This document shows, one piece after another, positions 24,533-36,814 of a stretch of DNA of 64,000 bases. Source of the stretch: Patella vulgata (Eukaryota > Mollusca > Gastropoda > Patellidae); assembly GCF_932274485.2 (NCBI RefSeq), contig NC_065884.2:57598546-57662545 (forward strand). The letters are read 5' to 3'. Below the pieces are notes generated by a model. That model searched no databases and was not told the DNA's origin. It worked only from the letters and a program-made list of their open reading frames with translations. Every line of letters begins with the position of its first letter. Position 1 is the stretch's first letter. Both the position numbers and the translations under genes were made by a program.

Positions 24533-24609
24533 TCTAATTAGATTGTAAGCATTGTTGTCATTAGTCCGGTCATGTCATTTATTGCTGAGCAACATTTCAA
24601 ATAGGCTTA

Positions 24610-24682
24610 TCTATAGTCTTGTGTATTCATTAGCCCAGTTGCTGCACAAAAGTAAGACACTAAACCCCTTTTCATTCCATTT
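24610..24682 (+). mobile_element. SINE-B tail fragment
   Basis: gtattcattagcccagttg then cactaaaccccttttcattc, the family's 3' end. Confidence 0.7.
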
Positions 24683-26120
24683 CTTTATACCACAGTTAAT
24701 GTTGTTGATGATTTCTAAAGCAAATTATTCTTGAATCCATTCCGTGACAGATGTAGTGCCACATATATCATCAATCATCTTTTTGTTGAGATGAAAAATG
24801 GTGCCAAGTTTTCAGGCTAGAAAGTATTCCATCAAAATAAATGACAAGACACAATGATTTGTTTCATCTTTAATTGTTTTTGCTCAGAAATAGAGGAACT
24901 TAAACTATAAACTATAAATGAAAAAAACTTTTAAAGGGACAATTTGATATTATTTTTTATATTGAAAATAATTATATTTAGCACGATGTTGTAATTTCTC
25001 AAATTGTCTACAATCATTGTAACAAGTGTGAAGAATTTTATGATAAATATCAAATTCCACCCAAATATAATTCAATAAAGAATATACTAAAAACAGTATA
25101 GGCTACCTACACATCCAATACTTTAAAAAAAAAATCTAGACTCTCAAGGCAGTACTGACGTGTTTTGGTACATGTAGTACCAAACAGAAACAAATGCTAG
25201 TCATATGTCATCAAATTACATGCCATGATAATCATCTGGGTTATTTTCACAACTCTAAATTGAATGAAAGACATGTTCACACCTTTGTACATGAGCAGGT
25301 ATTCTTCACTCACCGGAAAGATAATTTTGAAAATCTGTGAACTGGGTGTTTTTAAACATCAAATTTTATAGTGATTACGCTTTAAACATGGGATTTTCAA
25401 GTATTGATAATTTCGTTATTGGTAATTTCTCAGGGTGTTAAGGAAAGCATTCATCTCTGTTTCCAAAGCAACCAAAGCAACTATGACTTAATTACTGAGT
25501 AGCAATTTGTCTGATGCAGCATTACTATAATTTTTTTTACTAATAAATATGTAGATTGGTATACAAATATCAGTAAAAAAAACAGAAATATATTGTAGTT
25601 GTAATGAATGCTAAATACAGCCTTGAGACAAAAAGCAACCTGTTATTTCCAATTTCAGGAAATAAGCCAATACTCCACAATGATTGCAGCTGTCGTGTGG
25701 ATTAACTATTGTGGCTAGCTGCAGGTGTAGAGATAAGAATTTATGACATCAATAATAGGCTTTAATGACACTTTAATGATAATGGTATTAATTTTTGATG
25801 TGTAAGGATCATGTAATCTGATTATGAAATGGAACCTGTTTAATGTGATTATGAAATAGGTACCATAATACCAGATTAATGTGACCAACACACATGGTGT
25901 AGTGTGTTTTTCTATATACTTGTCTGGGCCTACAATGTGTCTACGCCATGAACTCAACTTTTTCGTTATTTTTATGAGGTGGGTTCTCGTAAAAAGAAAA
26001 ATTTGCTAAAAGCTAGTCTCAAAATAATGTGCAGAGTTTGACAGTATGTAACATTTAGTTCATATTATGGGTGCAAGCTGTTTCATAACCTGGCTGTTTC
26101 GTTCTTAGTTTATTGTACCT
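24683..26120. other. AT-rich stretch, nothing recognised
   Basis: No gene or repeat family seen. Confidence 0.5.
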
Positions 26121-26123
26121 CAC

Positions 26124-26470
26124 TTCATACCTTTTCCTATATGTTGTTGAAATAAATTAAAATTAGTTGAAAGAAATTGAAATAAAGGTGAAACATAATC
26201 GATTTGATAAAATCCTACTACTACGTGAAATTTATAAAAATGGCTGCCGAGCCAGAAATAGAACACACACGTGATTTGTATCTCAAATTGATTCATACCT
26301 TTTCCTATATGTTGTTGAAATAAATTTAAATAAAGGTGAAACATAATTAACTGATGTGATAAAATCAAATTGCTACACAAAATTTATAAAAATGGCTGCC
26401 GAACCAGAATTAGAACGCACACGTGATTTATACCTTAAATTGATTTGTACTTTTTTTCTATATGTTGAAA
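26124..26470 (+). repeat. Tandem duplication (168 bp) carrying two short exon-like frames
   Basis: ttcataccttttcctatatg starts at 26124 and 26292. Each copy contains ATTTATAAAAATGGCTGCC and an open frame starting at 26240 or 26392, reading MAAEPEIEHTRDLYLKLI and MAAEPELERTRDLYLKLI. Over these 18 codons, four of six differing codons are synonymous. I do not recognise the peptide; it may be a duplicated first exon or chance. Confidence 0.55.
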
Positions 26471-26524
26471 TAAGTTCAAATAAACTGAAATAAACATATA
26501 TGTTGTTGAAATAAACTGAAATAA

Positions 26525-27715
26525 TAAACGATTAAAAAAAAAACAAACACTTTTACATGCCTTTTTGTTGTTTTTAATCTGGTGTTGATTATTGAACCCG
26601 TTCTGTTGAGGTGTGATTATTAAATATGATTGATCGGCGATTGTTAAAGCAGTTTAAAAAACGACTGTTAAATATTTAATCTGGTGTTGATTATTGAACC
26701 CATTCTGCCGGTCCCAAGCCAGGGTGCAAAAGGAGTAGGGTTAAGCTTAAGTGCATGTAAAAGTTCTCTTGTTCTCTGGAAATTAACCATGTGAGGTATG
26801 ATTGAACTTAAGTACGAAACAGCTCACATTCCATATTACACTGAAGCAATAGCTATAAGATTTATCACATGGATTATAAGAAAGGAATGGAGTTTAACTT
26901 TACTCTGATCATTTTGACACTAACACACTGTTATTTTTGTCTATATTCACCTGTGCATTGCAAGGGTTTTGTTACGTGCGCTACAGTGTGAAAATGTTAC
27001 AAACTGATAAAAATCACTATATTCCTGTGTGAAATGCCAGGGAAGATAATTTTACTCACCTTCTGTTCATCTAATTCTAACTTTCAAGGGTATTTTTACG
27101 TGAACTCCAGTGTGAAAATGTTAAAAACTGATCAAAATTACTATAATTGGTCTTTGAAAATATGTGAGGAAATATGATGGAGTAAAGCTAAACTCCATTT
27201 GTTGTAAAGAAGCGAAATCTCTTTGATTTCAAGATACATTATGTAAGATGTAGATACAGAGCTGGCCATTCTTACAATAATAGTTCAAATATAGACAATG
27301 CAAAATGAATATATTGAAAATTCCATTCAAAGATATTAGCCTTTGAAGATTTGACAAGATTTGTGCATAAATTGTAACCACCATACTGGTTGTTCGAAGC
27401 TTAGTCTAGCTTCTCTATTTTTAAATTAAATCATTAAATGACTGAACTGTTCTAATCTACTTATTATCAGAAAAATCTGATGGCATCATGAGTTGATTAG
27501 GGTTTTTTCATGTCAATAAATGTCTAATTAATAATTTATATAACATTTAAGGCCTAAAGAAAGAACTGCATTTGTCTCTTGCATAATGTACATTTATGCT
27601 AAGGTCCCACTGTTGCGTGATGTGTTATGATAGAGTTGTTCCTATCGGTCCCTCATTATATGCTATGCTAAGACCTGATTGGATCACCACGATTACTCCG
27701 CGACTAAAACCATGA
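26525..27715. other. AT-rich stretch with small duplications
   Basis: Contains the pair atctggtgttgattattgaa at about 26577 and 26677, and a diverged pair around tgtgaaaatgtta (26988 and 27111). No gene seen. Confidence 0.5.
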
Positions 27716-27716
27716 T

Positions 27717-28115
27717 TCAAATTGCAGCACAAATCAAGATATCGCAACACGAATCATGATAGTGAGAACCTAGCATTAAGTCAAAATAAAGTATTCCAAT
27801 CGCAGCACGAATCATGATACTGATAGTGGGGAACCTAGCATTAAGTCAAAATAAAGTATTCCAATCGCAGCACGAATCATGATACTGATAGTGGGGAACC
27901 TAGCATTAAGTCAAAATAAAGTATTTCAATCGCAGCACGAATCGTGATACTGATAGTGGGGAACCTAGCATTAAGTCAAAATAAAGTATTCCAATCGCAG
28001 CACGAATCGTGATACTGATAGTGGGGAACCTAGCATTAAGTCAAAATAAAGTATTCCAATCGCAGCACGAATCGTGATACTGATAGTGGGGAACCTAGCA
28101 TTAAGTCCAAATAAA
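27717..28115. repeat. 65-bp minisatellite, about 6 copies
   Basis: The string ttaagtcaaaataaagtatt recurs with exact 65-bp spacing at 27776, 27841, 27906, 27971 and 28036, and with one change at 28101. The copies differ by only a few bases, so the array is young or homogenised. Confidence 0.95.
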
Positions 28116-29640
28116 GTATTGAATTAGGTTGATCTAATGTGTTATAGTACAGTAACCTCAATATGATTATATTAACTTGATCTACTGTGCTGTGGTACAA
28201 TAACCTACATATCAAATTTTTGTTGTTTCAAAAAATTAGGCAGAAGTAGGAGGCAGGAATAGGATTGCTCTATCTGTAAAATGAAAATTTTAGAGGCAGA
28301 CAGATATATATCTACCTGATCATAACAGTTCAGTTCAGGTATTTTGAAATATTGGATTGGTAGATTTCACTGAATCAATGATTAAATATTTGATATGGAA
28401 CATGCAATATTGATTATATTCAAACTTTTAAATTTTAATTTTTCATTAGATGACATCAAATAACAAAAACAAATATCAAACGAACAGCTGTCAATAACTA
28501 TTCCACTTCGATTATTTAAGTATTTGTACAAACCGTATGTTTCAATATTTGTTTCAAATCAAACAATGGAAGCTTTTAGCGTTTGACAGTGCTTTAAACA
28601 CCATTTATTTTCATTGAATTATTTATATAAATGGTGATAATATCCTAAATTTGGCATATGGGTTGAGGACGTCTGATTCCTCAGGGAGAGTATGGACAGA
28701 TTTGTTGGAACAGCCACAAGCTCTCGAGATTTAGATTTCCTACAAATTGATAGTAATTAATCCCAAGGAGACAATATAGTTACTGATAGAAAAATCTCCT
28801 AAAAACATGTACAGATATAAATTAATGTAGTTTCTGTTATGATCTAATCTACATCCATATAACCATAGCTATAGCCTCAAGACCAGATTAGCGGCAAGAA
28901 AATGATTTTGCAATTTAATGGTCATGTTCGTACAATCGAGATACAATCATCAAACGTACACGGTAGCTACAGCCTGAAGACGAGATTAGAGGCAAGAGGA
29001 TTTTGTAATTTAATGATATCTTGTAGATCGACTAAATCTAGGCTGTAGGCATTGTGGTAGTCTGAACACATGTCTAGCATTAAAGCTATAACAATCTACG
29101 ACAGGTTGATTATCATCTGAAATTAAAAGAGAATTGAATTAAGGCTGGCTAATGTTCTATCTGACATTTATCATTAATGTACAATTCAAGTGTACTGTGT
29201 AATCCGTTCTATACATTATTAAGGAAAGTAAACTAAGGATTGGTGTTTTAATGTCACATCAACTGAATATTTACTGGTGGTAAATCATTTTGTTTTATAA
29301 TCAGCTTTATGATGAATAGTTATCATTGAATCTGCTTAAAATTTATATGCATTGTTAATTCTATTAAATATAGAGTTATTACCCTTGTTCAATTTATAGA
29401 ATCTTGTGAATGTTCTTTTGACAAAAGTGAGAACTGGATTTTCTTATAATTTATGTGTATCAGATTACTGGAGCAAGGCAGCCAATTGAATTTGAATAAT
29501 GTTATTTAATCTAGAGTTATGTCTCCTGAATTTGTATAAAACTTGTGAATGCCTTAAATATATGTAATAGAACCTTGTGAATGCATCATTTCTGACAGTA
29601 TATAGATTTTTCTTTTTATTTACCTAAAGATACATGAAAA
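28116..29640. other. AT-rich stretch, nothing coding
   Basis: One diverged pair (tagctatagcctcaagac near 28867, tagctacagcctgaagac near 28965). Otherwise unique sequence. Confidence 0.5.
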
Positions 29641-29655
29641 CCACAATGGTTTGCT

Positions 29656-29730
29656 TGGATTATTTAGCTTAGTTTTGTTGCCTGGCAACCTATTATTTAG
29701 CTTAGTTTTGTTGCATGGCAACCTATTGGT
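29656..29730. repeat. Two tandem 36-bp units with a palindrome
   Basis: tattatttagcttagttttg followed by ttgcctggcaac, then again with ttgcatggcaac. The ttgcctggcaacct string also occurs in the terminal part of repeat Z (58020, complement). Confidence 0.8.
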
Positions 29731-30044
29731 TAGGATACATGAGTATGGTAACAGTATTCAAAAGTCAGATTTTGATAAAACTAAAAAAAAGGAAAAAAAA
29801 TATTCTGCAGGAATAAAACACAGCATGAAAATTATGCAACACAGGACAATGTTTATTTCTGAAATTGCTATGAATCCCAACCCATAGAATATTTATCATA
29901 GGTATAACTTACGTGTTTGCATTAGGAAGATGAAAGAAATACATGCGAGTAGGAATAAAACAGCAGCAAGGTATATCTCATGAATGTTTATAATCTGTTT
30001 AGCTGTTGCACCTAATGGTGCCTTATCTAATAGATCACTTGGCA

Positions 30045-30260
30045 TAGGACACAACTGTTACCATGGTAACATGATGGTGAAGGTGGGAGACATATTAAAT
30101 TTTTAGATTATTGGTAACTAGTTTAAACATGTTTCTGGTAATGCAAAGTATTTTTTTATGTTTATAGGACACAAATGATGGTGGAGGTGGGAAACATTGA
30201 AATGTTACACTATCAGTAATTAGTTTAAATATGTATATATTATAATGCAAATTGTTTTGT
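30045..30260. repeat. Diverged tandem duplication, about 118 bp
   Basis: aggacacaactg, gatggtgaaggtgggagaca and tagtttaaacatgt recur as aggacacaaatg, gatggtggaggtgggaaaca and tagtttaaatatgt. Confidence 0.7.
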
Positions 30261-30539
30261 TTTTTTTAATGTCAATATAATAACATTTTATGTGTATGAC
30301 TGATAAAATCTCCTGATATTTTCATGAAGCTGCAACATAAAAATGTAACAAATGTATGGATGAGGGGCATGTTTGTTGTGAAACTGTTTAGTGTATTTTT
30401 CCTGGAATAAAAGTTTTCTGATAGATATTAATTGTGCACATTTATGGGCCATATGCCATTCTTTCAACTGTCATGTAATTGACAATCGAAGACCCCCATA
30501 TTACATGCTAGCCTAATTTCTACAACAATTGGTACATGT

Positions 30540-30822
30540 ATAATGAAAATGGGCATCCATGCAGTGAGGAACAAGGGAAATTTTGTTCAGACAGCTGTGT
30601 TTCTGCATCTTTTATATCAAATTCATACAGTCAAGTGTTCTCATATGTGCTCATGGGTCCTCTATTTTCTGTCCCATCTGAATTACTAGATGCTGTTCAG
30701 TTCCAGGCCCTCTACTCTGCACCAATGACAAGGGAAAACCACACTCTAAAATCTGGAGGACCAAAACCAGGATCTCCTGGTTTGTGAGTCAACACCTTTC
30801 CCACTGAGCCACCTGTAGTATA
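30540..30822 (-). mobile_element. SINE-B, diverged
   Basis: aaattttgttcagacagct through ccaatgacaagggaaaacc to the head complement cactgagccacctgtag. The tail is degraded. Confidence 0.8.
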
Positions 30823-31243
30823 ATATTGAAGGAGGTGTTTTATTATTTTGTTTGCTAGGTACAAACTGTGTGATTTGATGATATATTCAGACTAAAAACA
30901 TAATCAAACTAATTAATCTATCAAAAATTTGTTTCAAATCCCTCTCCAAACTTTGTTTTCGCGGGGAGATACCTCAGGCTATAAATAAACTGTTGTTAGA
31001 CACCATGTCTGCCACCTCAGTTCATTGAGGGAGGGTTCATTTTTCAAAATGTATTTGTCATTACTTACTGTCAATTTATCATACATATTGAGGCCTAAGT
31101 AAATTCTTAATTATTTTCTGTCAACATCTTTTTTGGCCGTTTAGTTGCAGAGTCTTTTGTACATTAACACCCCTCAATGTTCCCAAAACCGTCTAACCAT
31201 TTGATTTGATCAAAAAATAACAAACGCTCAGTCAAACTAGTAC
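30823..31243. other. Non-coding stretch, nothing recognised
   Basis: No gene or repeat family seen. Confidence 0.5.
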
Positions 31244-31449
31244 ACAATAAGCTGGCAGACAAGAGTCAGGTTGCCAGTTAGTGATACCCTGACATTTTTG
31301 CCCAGTGTTTGCCCCATGGGTGTTTTTCTGGTAATCCAGTATTTTCCAAGTAAGATTGGGTGTCTATGCTTTCCATATATACCAAATTTACCATACTTTT
31401 ATTCGAAATAACCACCCGATAAATACTTTCAGGACAATGTATCTTTAAT
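31244..31449 (+). repeat. Dispersed repeat Y, copy 2
   Basis: Matches 13424-13620 nearly end to end (agacaagagtcaggttgcca, aagattgggtgtctatg, aataaccacccgataaata). Confidence 0.85.
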
Positions 31450-31739
31450 GCATCACACATTTTTCCGAGCAGTCCCCACCAATTTTTACATTCAAATTAT
31501 CAGAAATCCTTAATATATCACACATGTTTCCTTGAATATTATAATAACCTATCTTTAACCTATATTGTTAATATAGTGTATATGTAATATACTGTATATA
31601 TAACATAGTACATATTAATACTGTAACTGCTGTTTACATAATTACTTACATACATACATATATTTAATATTATCCTACATCGTACTGTAGATTACCTCAA
31701 CTCAACACACACTATTCTTGATACACTCAACACTTTAAA

Positions 31740-32110
31740 CTGACTCTAAGCTGTCTGCTTGCCAGTAGAATCAAAGAGATCAAGTTCGATCGGATTACAC
31801 ACTGTCGGAACAATAGGTGTTAGCCTCTCAAGGGTTTTTACCTGGAGTTTGTATTCTGTGCCATTCTACCAGAACTGTGTACTGTGTGTGTGTGTGTAAA
31901 CCTGCGTGTTGGATTTTTCTGTGTGAGATATTGACGGAAATAGCGTCAGCTGACTGTGTTACAGGCTGGTATTTTACATACCCACAGTTCGTACTTGTAT
32001 TCATGACGGCATTCAAGAATGTTGGCATTCCTGGCAGAGCTTTTCGTGACAGTTCTTGAAGATCAAGTCATTGTGGCAACGTTTATATTGACGGCAACTA
32101 CGTCAATTTT
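31740..32110. other. Less AT-rich island, possible untranslated first exon or promoter
   Basis: Open on both strands over about 200 bp, with a TG microsatellite (31882-31897) and more CpG than its surroundings. No motif or protein family is recognised. Speculative. Confidence 0.2.
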
Positions 32111-32499
32111 ATACGTATTTTTAACCATCTGTAGGTACATTTATTTAACTTTATAGATTTTTTTATGCCCATTGTATTCATGCTTATTTCTCTTAGTTGT
32201 GTACAATATTGATCAAAGTTGTTGTATATATATAACTTGTCAATGTTACTGAATGCTAATTAAATTACCCTGTCTAGTCTTTTCTTTAACGGCTTGCCAA
32301 CTTTGGATTGGAAGATGGCAGACTCAAAGTAAAAGATTTCCATTTTCTATTTGACTTGTCCTTTATTCTTGACAATATAATACTAGGGATAACGATATCG
32401 AAATTTTGAAAAAGGTCTGTTCACACTCCAAAATATATAGCGGGTGCACTATGAAAGTCAAAATTGACTTGTGTATACTAACTACCCAGACAGAAGCTT

Positions 32500-32700
32500 G
32501 GGAGGGGTGATCACCTTGACTCTGCCTTGGATTTTGTGGAGGCGAAATCACATTGATTCTGGATTTGATTTTGGGAAGAGGTGATTACCTTGATTCTGCA
32601 TTTAATTTTAGGAAGGGGTGATCACCTTGATAGTGCATTTGATTTTGGGGAGGTGTGATTACTCTGCCAAGGTGAAATCACATTGATTCTGCATTTGTTC
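32500..32700. repeat. Minisatellite, unit about 45-50 bp, 4 copies
   Basis: Units share gatcaccttgattctgcatt and gattttgggaag, with substitutions. Confidence 0.75.
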
Positions 32701-33640
32701 CTTGTGAACTAGTTGATAGCCGTTAAAAACTATACCTTGAAACGGAAAGTGTCAATTCTATGGTGGTGAATTTAAGACATATTAAATCACAATGAGGAAA
32801 TCAGTAAGATGTCTAGTAATATGGGATATTTAATTATTACAATGAAATTCCTTTGAAATATGCCATCCATATTATTACTATTCACTCACCTTATTTGATC
32901 ATTTGCATATTTGTTTTATCTTTTGACATTTTGTATCTAGAAAGCTGCACTGGACTCGGTAGTCGAATGCCAGGGTCGACAAATGGAACAAAAATTTTCA
33001 AATGACCTATATATAAGTAAAGATAAGAACATGAAATCCATTGTCGGTGATATCACTTTGATGGAAGCGGACGTTAAATAAAGCTATTTCACACACAATA
33101 AAACTCCTAGAGAAGCCAAGTCAAAGCCTTTTCAATAATACAATTTAAACAATTTTCCAGTTGTCAAGTTGCAAACAATTCTTGTTTTTGGTATTCTTGT
33201 GCTTAATATTTTTTTAATGAACCACGAAATCTTTCCAAAGCTTTAATCAATAATATGAAAATTCTTTCCATATTGAAAACTATATATAAATTATGGAATG
33301 TAATATTGACAAGAGTTTTTATCCGAGATAAAAGATATTTTATTGATTATTATAGAAGATGATGGAACCAGATGAAAGACAAACTGTTTATAAATTCATC
33401 AAGTAGAAAATAATTTTACTGATCGACATCGAGATTATGATAAACCCAGATCAATATATGATCAATATAACCATAGAATATCATCTTCTTACTCTTGATA
33501 TTATCATATTCTTTCATACTTGACTGATATAAGGGCTTGGAGATTAGGTGGCTAGATGATCTGTCATCTTTTGAGTATAAACATCTGTCTAAAGGTGTAG
33601 GTATCACAGGAGCTGGAGGGGTAGTCAAGCACTGTTCAAA
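32701..33640. other. AT-rich stretch, nothing recognised
   Basis: No gene or repeat family seen. Confidence 0.5.
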
Positions 33641-33659
33641 AATTCGTCCAACTCCCATT

Positions 33660-34195
33660 GTATACATAACCTGAGAAATAAAACTTCCATATGTTAGTCT
33701 TAATGGAAGTATTGTGTACACAAGACATTAAACCTATATGTTAGTCTCAAAATAATGGAAGTATTGTGTCTAGTCAAGCACTGTTCAGGCAAAATTCTTC
33801 CACCTCCCATTGCATACATAACCCGAAAAATAAAACTTCTATATGTTAGTCTCAAAATAATGGAAGTATTGTGTAGACAAGACATTAAAACCATATGTTA
33901 GTCTTGAAATTATGAAAGTATTGTCTACACAAGACATTAAACCTATATGTTAGTCTTAACATAATGGAAGTATTGTGTAGACAAGACATCAAACCTATAT
34001 GTTAGTCTTAAAATAATGGAAGTATTGTGTAGACAAGATATTAAACCTATATGTTAGTCTTAAAATAATGGAAGTATTGTGTAGACAAGACATTAACCTA
34101 TATGTTAGTCTTAAAATAATGGAAGTATTGTGTAGACAAGATATTGAACCCATGTTAGTCTCAAAATAATGGAAATATTGTGTCTAGACAAGACA
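33660..34195. repeat. Minisatellite, about 52-bp unit, about 9-10 copies, with a higher-order repeat
   Basis: Unit built of acctatatgttagtcttaaa, ataatggaagtattgtgt and agacaagacatta. Near the left end a longer segment including caagcactgttca and cctcccattg is duplicated (about 33627 and 33775), giving a second period of about 150 bp. Confidence 0.9.
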
Positions 34196-34509
34196 TTCAC
34201 CCCAATTCCAGTAAACATCTAAAAGTTACATGTATACTATATGATATTTGATAATGCTCACACAAATACATAAATATTCATATTTGAATAGTTTTAAAGC
34301 TGTTTAAACTGATTGTTTACTATTCGTTATTCCATGTCAATTAAAACGGAAGTTGATCTGTTTTTTGTCTCCCATGAAATATTTACTAATATTGATTCCA
34401 TGAAATCAGCTAATGTTAGGAAATAAACACATAATAAAAATATCTTGATTTGACAGATTTTTTACACATCAGAAAATGCATCAAAAATGGACCAAAGCTT
34501 TATTCGAAT

Positions 34510-34578
34510 AGGATTTAAATAATGACTTGAGATATTTGAATATCATTTGAATAATGACTTGAGATATTCGAATAGTAA
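34510..34578. repeat. Short tandem duplication
   Basis: aataatgacttgagatatt occurs at about 34519 and 34550. Confidence 0.7.
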
Positions 34579-34763
34579 AATCAACATTCGCTGTAACCAC
34601 CAATATTTGGCATGCCTGTAGACATAAACTAGTTCTTGGCAGCAGATTTCTGCAAGCCAAAAGAAAAACTGAGTGAGTTAAACATATAGCATACGGTGAG
34701 ACACAGACTGACAATTGGTTTATATACCTGAATACTGTGGTGACAAAGAATTAATAAGATTGT

Positions 34764-34912
34764 GAGAGAGAGAGAGAAATGGGGTTTAACGTCCACTCGA
34801 CACAAACTAGGTCATTTCAGGACTAACATATGGTTCAATTTTTTTTCCATAATTCGCTAGCGCGTAGGGGTCTTTAGCAGTGGGAGGAAACCGGAGGACC
34901 CAGAGAAAATCT
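34764..34912 (-). mobile_element. SINE-A 3' half
   Basis: (GA)n, atggggtttaacgtccactc, ending inside the central block (ccggaggacccagagaaaat). Confidence 0.85.
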
Positions 34913-35054
34913 AAGGACTACATTTACATTAGTGAGACGAACATGCATATCAAAATAAAAAAAAAAATTATTTCTAGTTTTTAGATTTACTCATGAAATA
35001 TCAATCATTCTCATCTTTCTTAAATAATTTAAATATATATTCCCATGAAAGTAT

Positions 35055-35118
35055 TTAAATGGTAATTATTTCCAATAAAAGTATGGCATATTTGGTGTAC
35101 ATGTAAATGGAAAGTACG
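35055..35118 (-). repeat. Dispersed repeat Y, partial copy 3
   Basis: tccaataaaagtatggcata and tggaaagta are the complement of the middle of repeat Y. Confidence 0.6.
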
Positions 35119-35419
35119 TGGGAAGGTATCTTTAAGAACTGTTGATAAAATAAAATGAATATTGTATGAGACATTTTACATGTAATTGTTGGATAACGGG
35201 GGCGTGGTAGAAGGGAAGCGATTGTTTTCAATTGAATTATGTTGTTTGGTTCTTATATATTTGTAAACTAATTAAAAATTAGATCCAGCTGCCAGCTAGT
35301 GAGGTTTACACTCTTCAATAATTACATACCAGTATCTTACTCTTTGCCTTAAGGAAAAAATGTTTATATGGAAGAATATACAAATAGTATAGAATTGTAT
35401 GAGTTAAATATTTAACTAG

Positions 35420-35688
35420 TGGGGTTGGATGGCTGAATCATAAGGTCTGTCATTGGGTCAACTGGTGTGGTTTCAATTCCCCAGTTGTACGTGACAAGGA
35501 GTAGGGTCGCCTGTCCAACCTCGTGGGTTTTTTCCGGGTCCTCCGGTTACCTCCAATTGTGCTAAAGACCCCTATGCGCAAGTGAATTATAAAAATGAAA
35601 TTTAACCATATGTTAGTACCGAAATGACCTAGTTTGAGTCGAGTGGAAGTTAAACCCCATCTCTCTCTCTCTCTCTCTCTCTCTCTAT
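35420..35688 (+). mobile_element. SINE-A with deletion in the head
   Basis: ggggttggatggctgaatca lacks about 20 bp of the head relative to other copies. The body and (TC)n tail are intact. Confidence 0.85.
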
Positions 35689-35749
35689 TTAACTAACTGC
35701 CTCCCCAACAAAAACGTAAAACGAAACATTTAATACAAACTGTTGAAAT

Positions 35750-36240
35750 CAGGGCCCTCACATAGGTGGAGGTGAGAGGGGCATATTCCTGGGGCGCCAC
35801 TTCTTAGGGGAGGCTGGCAAATACCAGAAATATTCAAAGGAAGATCCCTTTAAATTTTTATGGACTAGCCTCCTTGGAGTCTGAGATAGCAAATCACCGG
35901 CCTTTGATTTCCCTAAACCTGTGTAAACCAGTTCATATTTAAGCAAATAGAAAGGGCAGAATTAGGATTTTTCCAAGATACAGGTTTTTTCGATCAAATG
36001 GAGAGTTCAAGGGGAAATTAACATAAAATTTTTACATGATTTGATTTAATACATAGTTATTTAGATAAAGTGTTAAAAGTATAAAAAGTTTCTTTAATCA
36101 TAAAAAGTCAACTGAGCGCAGGCACTGAACAAAGCAGTGACAGTATGCAGGTGGGAGAGGTGGGAGAGGTGGTGTGGGGGGGGGGGCGGCATCACTGATA
36201 CTTTTGCCCTTAGGGACCACATAGGCTTGTGAGGGCCCTG
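35750..36240. mobile_element. Short element with CAGGGCCCTCAC termini, hAT-like
   Basis: cagggccctcacataggtgg at 35750 and the complement gtgagggccctg ending at 36240. CAGGG ends suggest hAT, but no matching 8-bp target duplication is visible, so the class is uncertain. Confidence 0.6.
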
Positions 36241-36814
36241 TAGGATAGACCTACAGAAAACATTTCATCGATTGTGAGTGGTATAGGATTTTCATGAAAA
36301 ACTGAGCATGTCCTGGTTCTAGCATGATGCCCATTATTACTTGTAGGTACATATATTATGAGTAACTAATTCTTGTAGCATTATTAGATCATCATTTTGA
36401 TAATTAACAATCAATGTGTTAGTTAGGTTCAGTATTGATCGAAGTATTTCATAACACAATAATTTGTGTGTAAACAGACATTATGTTTTAACTTGAACAT
36501 AATATCTGCACCGCAGGGTTTACAAGTTGTGACATTTTAAGAGTGCTCTCAAATCAATCATCTATTTATAATGATCACTTTATACTAGAACAGTGGTGCC
36601 AACTGCCAATCCTTTTTCCCCACTCGCTGAACCCTTGGAACATTTTATAAATCTCTGAGAATCTCCTTATCTGCTTTTACTCGTTCAATGAGATGTTCCA
36701 TATACATGTATGGGGCGTTGAGACTTGTAGCGCATGCCACTACTTTTCACATAAATCTTTTATTAACCCTAATATGGGCCACCTTAATCTGAAGTCATTT
36801 AATGTGACTCATTC
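36241..36814. other. AT-rich stretch, nothing recognised
   Basis: No gene or repeat family seen. Confidence 0.4.

Noticed and set aside
24318-24548. 76-codon frame with mixed composition
   Set aside because: Sits wholly within the inverted-repeat element 24213-24532 and ends in its terminal repeat.
27717-28115. Regular direct repeats resembling a CRISPR array
   Set aside because: Whole 65-bp units repeat with no variable spacers, in an animal-type genome: a minisatellite.
31817-32059. Open frames on both strands near 31.8-32.1 kb
   Set aside because: No ATG start for the + frame, no domain and no convincing donor; kept only as a weak low-AT island.
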